A DNA stretch of 64,000 nucleotides from Frigoribacterium sp. ACAM 257 (GTDB lineage Bacteria > Actinomycetota > Actinomycetes > Actinomycetales > Microbacteriaceae), in the NCBI RefSeq assembly GCF_007954365.1, contig NZ_VOLO01000001.1:434001-498000 (forward strand), read 5' to 3'. This document shows, piece after piece, positions 1 to 7,998 of this stretch. The notes under the pieces are model-generated. The model searched no databases. It had not been told where the DNA came from and saw only the letters and a list, made by a program, of their open reading frames with translations. Every line of letters starts with the position of its first letter. Within the stretch, counting starts at the first letter, position 1. Position numbers and translations under genes: made by a program.

Positions 1-602
1 GCCACGGCGATGCTGATCTTGCGGGTGACGAACTCCGGTCCGCGCAGCGGCGACTCGTGGTTGAAGAGGACGCCCGACGAGGCGTGCATGCCGTACGACT
101 CGCGGTAGTTGATGGTCATGTAGTGGCCGAAGACCTTCGCGACGCCGTAGGGCGAGCGGGGCCACAGGAGCGTCGTCTCCTTCTGGGGGACCTCTTGTAC
201 GCGGCCGAACATCTCGGAGGACGACGCCTGGTAGAAGCGGACCTTCGAGATGTCGTCGCCGGCGTAGAGGCGGATCGCCTCGAGCATGTTCAGGACGCCG
301 AGGCCGGTGACCTGGCTGGTCAGCTGGGCGTTCTCCCACGAGTAGGCGACGAACGAGATGGCGCCGAGGTTGTAGACCTCGTCGGGCTTCGAGCTGTTCA
401 GCGCGCGCAGCAGGCTGGACTGGTCGAGCAGGTCGCCCGTGAGGATCTTGACCTCGGGAGCCCACGACTGGATCACGGGGATCTTCGGGTTGTTCTGGCC
501 ACGGACGAGGCCGTAGACCTCGTATCCCTTCGAGAGGAGGAGGCGGCTGAGGTACATGCCGTCCTGTCCCGTGATCCCGGTGATGAGGGCGCGCTTGGTC
601 AT
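1..602 (-). CDS. gmd: GDP-mannose 4,6-dehydratase, C-terminus outside window
   Basis: Converts GDP-mannose to GDP-4-keto-6-deoxymannose, the first step to GDP-fucose, GDP-rhamnose or related deoxyhexoses for surface polysaccharide. About 200 N-terminal residues are visible, reading from ATG at 602. The Rossmann motif GITGQDG is at residues 9-15; the short-chain dehydrogenase core shows ASSSEMFG and the SPYGVAK catalytic Tyr/Lys pair, followed by the family-typical YRESYG, LFNHESP and EFVTRKIS. An AAGGA ribosome site precedes the start. It lies downstream of the secreted-protein pair on the same strand, separated by a hairpin. The rest of the gene and any GDP-fucose synthase are beyond the left edge. 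The family call is firm; the final sugar is unknown. Confidence 0.95.
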   Translation of the reverse strand, partial: MTKRALITGITGQDGMYLSRLLLSKGYEVYGLVRGQNNPKIPVIQSWAPEVKILTGDLLDQSSLLRALNSSKPDEVYNLGAISFVAYSWENAQLTSQVTGLGVLNMLEAIRLYAGDDISKVRFYQASSSEMFGRVQEVPQKETTLLWPRSPYGVAKVFGHYMTINYRESYGMHASSGVLFNHESPLRGPEFVTRKISIAV

Positions 603-647
603 TCAGGTTCCTTACGTTCGTTCCGGCCGACACGACATCTTAGCCAG

Positions 648-691
648 GTGCCGCGCCGCGGCCCCGTGTCAGGGGGGGCCCGGCGCGGCAC
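648..691 (-). terminator. GC-rich hairpin after the secreted-protein gene
   Basis: A 10-bp perfect inverted repeat (648-657 with 682-691) with further GC pairing inside the loop. It lies between the stop of the 722-aa protein gene and the gmd start, both on the minus strand. There is no T-run, as is usual in high-GC Gram-positives, so terminator function is inferred. Confidence 0.5.
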
Positions 692-708
692 GGCCGGGGG
701 AGGGTGGA

Positions 709-2877
709 TCAGTACAGGGAGCCCGCGTCGAGGAACATCGTGTTGTTCACCGAGTCCTCGTAGATCTCGAACTTGAGCTGGCTGTGGGCCGACTTCGTGG
801 GCAGTGCCACCTCCACCCGGGTCCACGAGCCGGTCGTCGTGAACGACTTGCTCGCCGCCTCTGCGGTGCCGCCGAGGCCCCACAGGGCCAGCCGCCCCGA
901 GAACGGCGTGGCGGTGCCGCTGCGGACGTAGACCACCGCCGTGTACGTCTCGCCGGGCGCCGTCTGCCGGGCCACCGTCTGCGACAGCGAGGTGCCGGGC
1001 GTCGTGGTGTTGGTCGCCGCGAAGTGCGTCCCCGACGCGGGGGCGACGCCGCTGGTGGCCTTCGTGTAGGTCGCGAAGTTCATCCCGCGGCCGCTCGTCG
1101 ACCAGCCGGCGGTCTGTCCGCCCTCGAACCCGGGGCTCGCGAGCAGCTGCTTGCTGATGCTGCCGTTGTCGAGCCAGAGCGTCTGTCCGTTCGCGGTCTT
1201 CATGTAGACCTCGAGCTTCAGCGACTTCGGGGTGACGTTCGACGTGCCGAGGGCGACCTGGAACTTCTGCCAGCTCGAGCCCACCGTGAAGTCGGACTGC
1301 CCGACGATGTTGCGCGAGCCGCCGAGGCCCCAGAGCGCGAACGTGCCCTTGTAGGGCGTGCTCGACGTCGAGCGGAGCCACACCGTGGCCGTCCAGGTCT
1401 GGTCGGGAGCGGCCTGCACCGCCACCTCCTGGGCGAAGCTGCGACCGGCGACGGGCGTGTTCGCGGCGGCGAACCAGGACCCGGCCTGGGCGAGCGAGGG
1501 GTCGTTGTAGACCTGCCGGTTGATGAAGCCGTTGCCCGGCGTCCACGCCCCGAACGAGCCGCGCTCGAACGACGGGTCGATCATGACGTTCTGCTGCTCC
1601 GGCGCGCGGCCGAACTGGAGGGAGGTCGTGTCCATCCAGAGGTCGGAGCCGGTGGTCTCCATGTAGACGTCGAGCCGGATGGTGCTGTGCGAGCTCGCGC
1701 GGACGGGCAGGGCCACCTTCACCTGGGTCCAGGTCTGGCCGACGCTGAACGACTTCTCGGCCACCTCCTGGGTGCCGCCGAGCCCCCACACGACCACCTT
1801 GCCCTTGAAGGTCGAGGCCGCGCCGGAACGGAGCCACACCGTCGCGGTCGCCTGCTCGCCGACGTTGGTGGTCCGACGGACGTCCTGAGTCACGGCCCGG
1901 CTGCCGACGCTGGTGTTCGTGGCGAGGAAGTAGTTGCCGGACTGCGCCTGGCCGGCGTTGTTCACCGCGACGCGGTTGATGAAGCCGTTGCTCCACTGCC
2001 AGCCGGCGACCGAGCCGCCCTCGAAGGAGGACGACTGCAGCCAGTTGGACGGGCTGCCGAACCAGTCGGTGAAGTAGAGGTAGAAGTTGCGGTTGCCGTA
2101 CGCGCTGCACGAGTCGCCCGTGCCGTAGCCGGCGTTCAGAGCCGCCTGGTTGGGCGTGTACGGCGTGTAGATGTAGAGGTTCGCCGTCGCCTGGTTCGCG
2201 ATCGTGACGCTCTTCGTGCCGCAGCCGGGATTGTTCGCCTGGTAGAGGATGTTGCTCGTCCGACCCGGCTGGTAGCTCCACGACGAGCTCGTCTTCGTGT
2301 ACCGCTGGAACTGGTGCGCCGCGTTGTAGACCTGGTTCGCGAAGCCGTAGTACCGGGTGTCGCACGCCGCCGTGTCGGGGCAGCCGTAGCCCATCGCGAT
2401 CCGGTAGGCGCTCGCCGAGGGCGCCGTCGAGTTCACGAGGCCCTGCTCCTTCTGCAGCATCACCAGCAGCACCTGGGGGTTGATGCCGCAGGCCTGGCCG
2501 ATGCGGACGATGGCGGACGCGGCGGTCTCGTTCGAGCTCCCGCCCAGTGCTGCGCAGTAGGCGTCGGCGCTGCGTGCCGGCGTCGCCGACCGGTAGTCCT
2601 TGAGGCAGGGCTGGCCGTTGCTGCCCTTGCACGTCACGACCCGAGAGTTCAGGAACGCCTGCACGCCCTCGGCCGTCATGGCCGCCGCGTTGTAGAAGGA
2701 CGCGTCGCTGATGATGTTGCCGGCGTTGAAGTTCCGCGCGTCCGCCGTCACGGCGGCCTCCGCGGACTCGGCGGCCTGGGCGGGCGCCTCCTGCACGAGG
2801 CTCGTGACCCCGGTGAGGAGGCCGGCCGCGACGGCCACGGAGGTGGCCAGGGCGATGAAGCGGGAGTGTCGTCTCAT
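709..2877 (-). CDS. Secreted protein: lysozyme-like region plus three CBM-like repeats
   Basis: A 722-aa exported protein. Residues 1-36 are a signal peptide with twin Arg, a hydrophobic core and an AQA-AES cleavage site. Residues about 45-278 form a Cys-containing domain with LLVMLQKEQG around residues 136-145; Glu144 resembles the catalytic Glu of lysozyme or transglycosylase folds, and the domain ends in YFTDWFG. Three repeats of about 145 residues follow (near 283, 430 and 575). Each has an FEGG/FERG-W start, a NGFINR-like segment, TATVWLRS-type strands, W/LWGLGG and a closing LWLD/MFLD, which suggests jelly-roll carbohydrate-binding modules of the CBM4/9 kind. The start overlaps the upstream stop (ATGA). 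Likely acts on the cell surface, binding or remodelling glycan. Enzyme activity is unproven; it may be purely adhesive. Confidence 0.75.
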   Translation of the reverse strand: MRRHSRFIALATSVAVAAGLLTGVTSLVQEAPAQAAESAEAAVTADARNFNAGNIISDASFYNAAAMTAEGVQAFLNSRVVTCKGSNGQPCLKDYRSATPARSADAYCAALGGSSNETAASAIVRIGQACGINPQVLLVMLQKEQGLVNSTAPSASAYRIAMGYGCPDTAACDTRYYGFANQVYNAAHQFQRYTKTSSSWSYQPGRTSNILYQANNPGCGTKSVTIANQATANLYIYTPYTPNQAALNAGYGTGDSCSAYGNRNFYLYFTDWFGSPSNWLQSSSFEGGSVAGWQWSNGFINRVAVNNAGQAQSGNYFLATNTSVGSRAVTQDVRRTTNVGEQATATVWLRSGAASTFKGKVVVWGLGGTQEVAEKSFSVGQTWTQVKVALPVRASSHSTIRLDVYMETTGSDLWMDTTSLQFGRAPEQQNVMIDPSFERGSFGAWTPGNGFINRQVYNDPSLAQAGSWFAAANTPVAGRSFAQEVAVQAAPDQTWTATVWLRSTSSTPYKGTFALWGLGGSRNIVGQSDFTVGSSWQKFQVALGTSNVTPKSLKLEVYMKTANGQTLWLDNGSISKQLLASPGFEGGQTAGWSTSGRGMNFATYTKATSGVAPASGTHFAATNTTTPGTSLSQTVARQTAPGETYTAVVYVRSGTATPFSGRLALWGLGGTAEAASKSFTTTGSWTRVEVALPTKSAHSQLKFEIYEDSVNNTMFLDAGSLY

Positions 2878-3485
2878 GGGATGGTGACCTCGTAGTCGGA
2901 GAGGGTGCCGGCCGCGGTGGGCGACGCGTACGCGACGCTCACCGTCCACGTCCCGGCGCTGAAGGAGGGGCTCGACAGAGCCATGGAGCCGCAGTCGGTG
3001 CTCGACGCGGAGGGCAGGGCGGTGAACGACCCGGAGACCGTCGCCGCGCCCCTGGTCGCGGTCAGGGTGCACACGCCGCCCTGCTCGACGACCTCGGGGA
3101 CCGTGGCCCCGACCGTCAGGGTGCTGCTCTCGGCGGTCCACTGGTCGAAGGTGACGAACGGCGTGACCGAGACGGGCGTGGTGCCCGGCGCGGGCGCCGC
3201 GGGCACCTCGGTGGTCTGCTGGCCGGGACCCACCGGCACTGCCGGCGTGGGCTCGGCCGACGGCCCGGAGTCGGGCTCGGACGGGTCCGTGCCCGGCTCC
3301 GCCGAGGCCGACGGCGTGGCGGCGGGCGTGCTGCTCGCGGTGGGCGTGGCGCTCGTGGTGGGGGACACGGACGGCGGCGCGTCCGGCCCTCCGTCGGAGG
3401 CCGCGACGGCCACGGCGGCGACGATGCCGCCCACGACGACGACGCCCCCGACGATGCTCCACGTGATGATGGAGGCTCTCTTCAT
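2874..3485 (-). CDS. Membrane-anchored Ser/Thr/Pro-rich protein with C-terminal beta domain
   Basis: A 203-aa protein I cannot assign to a named family. Residues 8-29 are a strongly hydrophobic helix acting as signal anchor. Residues 33-105 are a Pro/Ser/Thr/Ala-rich linker typical of wall-spanning stalks, and residues 110-203 look like one Ig-like or CARDB-like beta-sandwich with a Cys pair. It is first in a two-gene unit; its TGA overlaps the ATG of the secreted CBM protein by four bases, so the two are probably translated together and act together at the surface. Divergent from the glycosyltransferase unit to its right. Confidence 0.7.
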   Translation of the reverse strand: MKRASIITWSIVGGVVVVGGIVAAVAVAASDGGPDAPPSVSPTTSATPTASSTPAATPSASAEPGTDPSEPDSGPSAEPTPAVPVGPGQQTTEVPAAPAPGTTPVSVTPFVTFDQWTAESSTLTVGATVPEVVEQGGVCTLTATRGAATVSGSFTALPSASSTDCGSMALSSPSFSAGTWTVSVAYASPTAAGTLSDYEVTIP

Positions 3486-3680
3486 GTGATCACTCGTTCC
3501 GGCGCGGACCCTGCTCCGAGCCTGATGGGTTAGACGATATGCTAACGGCGCGTCAGGCCGGGCAGGGCGTTCTCGAGCGATCCGCGTCGTCCCTTTCGGG
3601 GGACAACCGCGCTCGCGGGCACGCCGTCGCGGCGCCGCCGACGCAGGCGACGTGCAGGCACGACCTCGGAGGATTCAGTC
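3486..3680. promoter_or_regulatory. Divergent intergenic region
   Basis: 195 bp between the minus-strand surface-protein pair and the plus-strand glycosyltransferase unit. It contains GTTAG/CTAAC arms (3529-3533, 3542-3546) around an AT-rich centre that could hold a -10 box on either strand, a small hairpin (GTCCC 3589-3593, GGGAC 3600-3604) in the presumed plus-strand leader, and a GGAGG ribosome site at 3668-3672. Promoter positions are guesses. Confidence 0.4.
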
Positions 3681-3929
3681 ATGGAACAACACCGGACGGA
3701 CGCGGAACGCGACCTCGACGAACTGCGCGACGCGGTGCTCGACGACTGGCTTACGGTCACGTCGAACGTCACCGACGCGCTCCAGGCGATCCAGCAGACC
3801 GTCTCGTGGCGGGTCACCCGCCCGCTCCGCTCCGCGAAGCTCTTCTCGAACAAGGCCAAGGAGGTGGGGGTCGTCCCCGCCGGTCGACTCGCGGCCGTCG
3901 AGGTGGCCCGTCGGCTCGTGCGCCGATGA
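3681..3929 (+). CDS. 82-aa mini-protein with glycosyltransferase-linker motif
   Basis: A small charged protein; function not known. GGAGG stands 8 nt before its ATG, so it is well set up for translation. Residues 1-35 are acidic and probably helical or coiled coil. Residues about 37-46 read VSWRVTRPLR, a short motif I recall from linker ends of multi-domain glycosyltransferases of O-antigen and capsule loci, where it follows a coiled coil. A basic tail ends in RRLVRR. Its stop overlaps the next glycosyltransferase start (ATGA). It may be a detached scaffold or membrane-tethering segment for the two glycosyltransferases downstream. Confidence 0.7.
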   Translation: MEQHRTDAERDLDELRDAVLDDWLTVTSNVTDALQAIQQTVSWRVTRPLRSAKLFSNKAKEVGVVPAGRLAAVEVARRLVRR

Positions 3930-5455
3930 CGAGCGTCGTCCCGATCGACCGTGACGTCGTCAGCGACGAGGTCGACGCGCTCCGCGCCGCGCTCTCCGGA
4001 CGGCTCGCCGTCGTGGCCGAGGCCCTCGCCGTCGACGTGTCGGGGCTCACGCCCTCGCAGACCCTGGACGCCCTCGCCCGGGTGGCCCGCGCCTCCTCGT
4101 CGCCTCGAGACCGCTGGCTGCTCTACGTCGGGCTGACCGGCACGTTCCCGTCGGTCGCCGAGATGGGCAAGCTGACGCGCGCCCTGCTGCTCGCGACGCC
4201 CGCCACGGCTCTCATCGCCGTGCTGCAGTCGACCCTCGACGTGCAGTCGCGCACGCACTCGGGCCTCCGGACCATCGAGCTCGTCCGCGACACGGTGATC
4301 GTCGACGTCGACTTCTGCGCGAAGTACGAGCACAACACCGGCATCCAGCGCGTGGTCCGCCACACGGTGCCGGAGTGGCAGGACGACCCCTCGCGCGCGC
4401 ACCGCCTGGTCGCCTGGAACCAGGACAGCACGGGCTACCGGGAGCTGACCGACCTGCAGCGCGACCGGGTGCTGCACTGGAGCGACCGTCAGCTGCCGAA
4501 GTCCGCCGACCCCGTGCTGACCGACCGGCAGCTGGCCGTCGAGCACGTGCTCGTGCCCTGGGACTCGGTGCTGTTGATCGCCGAGGTGCCGGCGTTCCAC
4601 GTCTGCGACACCCTCACCTCCATCGCTCGGTTCTCGGGCAACCGCGTCGACCTGATCGGCTACGACGCGATCCCGCTCGTCATGGCCGACACCCTGCCGA
4701 ACGCCGAGTCGGAGCGCTTCGCGCACTACCTGACGCTGGTGAAGCACTCCCGCCGGGTGCACGGCATCAGCGAGTCGGCGTCGAACGAGTTCCGCGGCTT
4801 CGTGAGCGCCCTGCCGAGCCAGGGCCTCACGGGGCCGGAGGTCGTCACGACCAGCCTCGCGACCGAGGTCTCCGCGGTCGCCCGCGAGGCGGCGGGCCGA
4901 GTCGCCCCCGAGTCCGCGGCCGACCCCGTCGTCCTCTGCGTCGGGAGCCACGAGCCTCGCAAGAACCAGGACGCGACCCTCTTCGCGGCCGAGCTGCTGC
5001 ACCGAGAGGGGCACCGGTTCCGCATCGTCTTCGTCGGCGGCGGCAGCCGGACGGCGACCATGCACTTCGACAAGCGCGTCGCCGCGCTCTCGAAGCTCGG
5101 GATGCGCGTCGAATCGCACCGCCGACTCGGCGACGCCGAGCTCTGGGGGCTCTTCGGCATCGCCCGGTTCAGCGTCTTCGTCTCGTTGCACGAGGGGTTC
5201 GGCCTGCCCGTGGCCGAGTCGCTGGCGCTCGGCGTGCCGGTCGTCACGAGCGACTTCGGCAGCCTCGACGAGATCGCCCGGGTGGGAGGCTGCCTCCAGG
5301 TCGACCCGCGCGACGACACGGCCATCGTCGACGCCATGCGGCGCCTCCTCACGGACGACGCCCTGCACTCGTCCCTGGTCGCCGACATCGCGAGACAACA
5401 GCCCAAGACCTGGCGTGCCTACGCCGACGAGATCTGGCAGGGGGTGGCCGCGTGA
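3926..5455 (+). CDS. GT4-family glycosyltransferase A
   Basis: A 509-aa GT-B fold enzyme that would transfer a sugar from a nucleotide donor to a growing glycan on the cytoplasmic side. The C-terminal half carries the donor-site pattern: CVGSHEPRKN near residue 338 and EGFGLPVAES near 421, followed by PVVTSDFGS. The N-terminal part has DVDFCAKYEHNTGIQRV, a motif shared with the next gene. The start is the ATG overlapping the mini-protein stop; the longer in-frame extension upstream has no ribosome site. Its TGA overlaps the GTG of its paralogue. Donor sugar is unknown; mannose is plausible from the locus content. Confidence 0.88.
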   Translation: MTSVVPIDRDVVSDEVDALRAALSGRLAVVAEALAVDVSGLTPSQTLDALARVARASSSPRDRWLLYVGLTGTFPSVAEMGKLTRALLLATPATALIAVLQSTLDVQSRTHSGLRTIELVRDTVIVDVDFCAKYEHNTGIQRVVRHTVPEWQDDPSRAHRLVAWNQDSTGYRELTDLQRDRVLHWSDRQLPKSADPVLTDRQLAVEHVLVPWDSVLLIAEVPAFHVCDTLTSIARFSGNRVDLIGYDAIPLVMADTLPNAESERFAHYLTLVKHSRRVHGISESASNEFRGFVSALPSQGLTGPEVVTTSLATEVSAVAREAAGRVAPESAADPVVLCVGSHEPRKNQDATLFAAELLHREGHRFRIVFVGGGSRTATMHFDKRVAALSKLGMRVESHRRLGDAELWGLFGIARFSVFVSLHEGFGLPVAESLALGVPVVTSDFGSLDEIARVGGCLQVDPRDDTAIVDAMRRLLTDDALHSSLVADIARQQPKTWRAYADEIWQGVAA

Positions 5456-6951
5456 TCGCGCGACCCGTGCACGACCAGGGCCTCCGGCTCGCCGCACGCA
5501 CCGCCTCATCGGCCTCGGTCGACTGGCAGGCCCTGTCGGGGGGCCGCCTGATCGAGGCGCTCTCCCGTGACCTCGGCGAGCCCAGCGACCGGCTCTCGTA
5601 CCTGCTCCTGTCGGTGCTCGAGCGTCGTGTGCCCCTCGCGACGAAGGTCGTCGACTTCACCCGTCAGTGGCGCATCGAGGGTCTCGCCGCCCCGCTGACG
5701 GCCGAGTACGCCCGGCTCTCACGGTCGCTCCCGCGCCGCGTGCGCCCGCTCGTCATCGTCAGCGGTGTGGTCGTCGACGTGACGGACACGAGCCGGAGCC
5801 GCTTCACGACCGGCATCCAGCGGGTCGCCCGCGAGACGGTCACGCGCTGGACCCGGAGCGCCGAGGTCACGCTGGCCGCCTGGGACCCGACGGGGCGCAC
5901 GCTGCACGGCCTCACGGACGACGAGACCGGACGGGTGCTCCTCGCCGGGGCCGGATCCGTCGCGCCGGTGCCCTCCGGCGCCGTGCTCGTCCCCTTCGAC
6001 GCGACCTTCGTCCTGCCCGAGATCACCGTCGCCGCGGCGCGGACGGCCTCGCTGCGCTCGGTCGTCCGGTTCGGATCGGCGCGGTCGGGCGCCATCGGGT
6101 TCGACTGCATCCCCGTGACGACGTCCGAGACGAGCGGTCCGGGGATGCCGGGGGCGTTCTCCGAGTACCTGGCGATGCTCTCGCTCACCGACGTCGTCGC
6201 ACCGATCTCGAGTGCCGCCTTCACCGAGTACAGCGGGTGGGCTTCGATGCTGCCGGGTGCCGGGCTGACGCCGCCGCGGATCGAGACCGTGGGCCTGCCG
6301 AGCCAGGTCGGGAGCGTCGACGACGCGACGGTCGCCCGCGTGCGCGCCCAGCTCGGCCTCGGCGACACGCCCGTGGTGCTCTCGGTGGGCAGCCACGAGC
6401 CGCGCAAGAACCACCTGAACCTGCTCGTCGCCGCCGAGCTCAACTGGCGACGCGGACACGAGTTCACACTCGTGCTCGTCGGCGGCAACGCGTGGGGCGA
6501 CGGGGAGTTCCAGGCGATGGTCGCCACGCTGCGGCGCAAGGGGCGCCCCGTGAGCATGCTCTCGGGCGTGGACGACGACGTCGTGTGGAGCCTCTACCGG
6601 TCCGCTCGCTTCACCGTGTTCTGCAGCGTGAACGAGGGCTTCGGCCTGCCCGTGGTCGAGTCGCTCGTGAGCGGGGTGCCCGTGATCACGAGCGACTTCG
6701 GCAGCATGCGCGAGCTCGGCGAGGGCCACGGCGCCCTCGTCGTCGACCCGCACGACCCCTCGGCCATGTCCGACGCGATGGAGCGGCTGCTCACCGACGA
6801 CGCCCTGCACGCCGAGCTCGTCGCCCTGAGCGACTCGCTGCCCCGTCCGAGCTGGGACGACTACGCGGAGCGCCTCTGGCAGCTGGTCGCCGCGCCTGCG
6901 CCGGCCGCGCCTGCGCCGGCCGAGTCGTCAGCCCCGGCGGAAGCGAGCTGA
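5452..6951 (+). CDS. GT4-family glycosyltransferase B, paralogue of A
   Basis: A 499-aa protein starting at the GTG within GTGA. It repeats the architecture of its neighbour: GIQRV motif in the N-terminal half, LSVGSHEPRKN near residue 312, EGFGLPVVES near 394 and PVITSDFGS. This indicates local duplication and divergence. The last 20 or so residues are an Ala/Pro/Ser tail encoded by GC-rich repeats, and the final 24 bp overlap the end of the convergent GT2 gene. Probably adds a second, successive sugar in the same chain. Confidence 0.88.
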   Translation: MIARPVHDQGLRLAARTASSASVDWQALSGGRLIEALSRDLGEPSDRLSYLLLSVLERRVPLATKVVDFTRQWRIEGLAAPLTAEYARLSRSLPRRVRPLVIVSGVVVDVTDTSRSRFTTGIQRVARETVTRWTRSAEVTLAAWDPTGRTLHGLTDDETGRVLLAGAGSVAPVPSGAVLVPFDATFVLPEITVAAARTASLRSVVRFGSARSGAIGFDCIPVTTSETSGPGMPGAFSEYLAMLSLTDVVAPISSAAFTEYSGWASMLPGAGLTPPRIETVGLPSQVGSVDDATVARVRAQLGLGDTPVVLSVGSHEPRKNHLNLLVAAELNWRRGHEFTLVLVGGNAWGDGEFQAMVATLRRKGRPVSMLSGVDDDVVWSLYRSARFTVFCSVNEGFGLPVVESLVSGVPVITSDFGSMRELGEGHGALVVDPHDPSAMSDAMERLLTDDALHAELVALSDSLPRPSWDDYAERLWQLVAAPAPAAPAPAESSAPAEAS

Positions 6952-7998
6952 CACGCGCGAGCGGACCTGGTCCGCGAGCGTGGTCGCCTCCAGCTCGTCG
7001 ATGCGCAGCTTCATCGCGTGCGTGAGCTGGAGCGACTCGTGGTGGGTGTGCTGCAGGTCGGCGAAGCGGTGTGCGAGGGTCTCCTCCGCCTCCTCGGCTC
7101 GCTGTGCGCGCTCGAGCAGCGAGGCCACGTAGGAGGCGGCCACGGCCGGGTGGGGTGCCTCGAGGGCGTCGTCGGGCAGGGCGACGGGGGCAGGCGGGCG
7201 CACGGCGCACAGCTCGCCGAGCGGTGCGTCAGGCGCCGGGGCCGAGGTGAGGGTCTCGGCCCACCTCTCGGCGAAGAGGCCGCCGTTCCGTCGACCGAGG
7301 AACGCGCGGTAGTCGGGCGTGCTGCCGGTGGACGTGCCCGACGAGTGCTGCACGACGGCCGCGGGCTCGACGACGACCAGGCCGCCGGCCAGGCGCAGTC
7401 GGAGCTGCAGGTCGACGTCCTCGTAGTAGGCGGGGGTGAAGAGGTCGTCGAAGCCGTCCGCCGAGTCGAACGCCTCTCGGTCGACCCAGAGCGCCGCTGC
7501 TGAGCAGTAGTCGACGGCACGGCTCACGAGCAGGCCGTCCCGCTCGGCGTCGGCCAGGGTCGAGCCCGCGCCCAGCTGGATGGTGCCGGCGTCGTGGCGG
7601 AGGCGGCAGCCGGCCTCCTGCACGACGTCGTGCTCGTCGACGAGGAGGCTCCCGACGGCCACGGGGGAGTCGGGCCGGTCGGCCCGTGCCGCGAGGGCGG
7701 CGAGCCAGGACGGGCGCGGCAGGGCGTCGTCGTTGAGGAAGACGAGAGCCGAGCCGGAGGCCGCCGCGGCGCCGGCGTCGCAGCCCGCCCCGAACCCGGC
7801 GTTCTCGGGCAGGCGGACGCGCACGAGCCCGGGGACGCCGTCCAGCGCACTGCCGATCTCGGGCCGGGCGCCGTTCTCGACGACGACCACCTCGAAGTCG
7901 GGGGCGCCGACCTGCGCGGCGAGGGAGTCGAGGCAGAGCAGGAGCTCGTCCAGGAGCTTCCAGGCCAGGACGACGACGGACACGCGCGGGGCGGTCAC
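6928..7998 (-). CDS. GT2-family glycosyltransferase (rhamnosyltransferase-like)
   Basis: A 356-aa GT-A enzyme. The N-terminus VSVVVLAWK begins the nucleotide-binding fold, LNDDALP at residues 88-94 supplies the metal-binding acidic pair, and YYEDVDL near residue 190 is the acceptor-side motif seen in rhamnosyl- and galactofuranosyl-type transferases. The last 60 residues are heptad-rich and probably coiled coil, ending in a basic RSRVSARFRRG. It starts at GTG overlapping the epimerase stop (GTGA) and is the last gene of the minus-strand operon. Sugar specificity is inferred only from family resemblance. Confidence 0.85.
   Translation of the reverse strand: MTAPRVSVVVLAWKLLDELLLCLDSLAAQVGAPDFEVVVVENGARPEIGSALDGVPGLVRVRLPENAGFGAGCDAGAAAASGSALVFLNDDALPRPSWLAALAARADRPDSPVAVGSLLVDEHDVVQEAGCRLRHDAGTIQLGAGSTLADAERDGLLVSRAVDYCSAAALWVDREAFDSADGFDDLFTPAYYEDVDLQLRLRLAGGLVVVEPAAVVQHSSGTSTGSTPDYRAFLGRRNGGLFAERWAETLTSAPAPDAPLGELCAVRPPAPVALPDDALEAPHPAVAASYVASLLERAQRAEEAEETLAHRFADLQHTHHESLQLTHAMKLRIDELEATTLADQVRSRVSARFRRG

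Noticed and set aside
709-3462. A single 917-aa protein joining the two surface genes
   Set aside because: The extra N-terminal part is a shifted-frame reading of the 203-aa protein (Arg/Gly-rich). A good signal peptide starts at 2877 and the ATGA overlap explains the layout.
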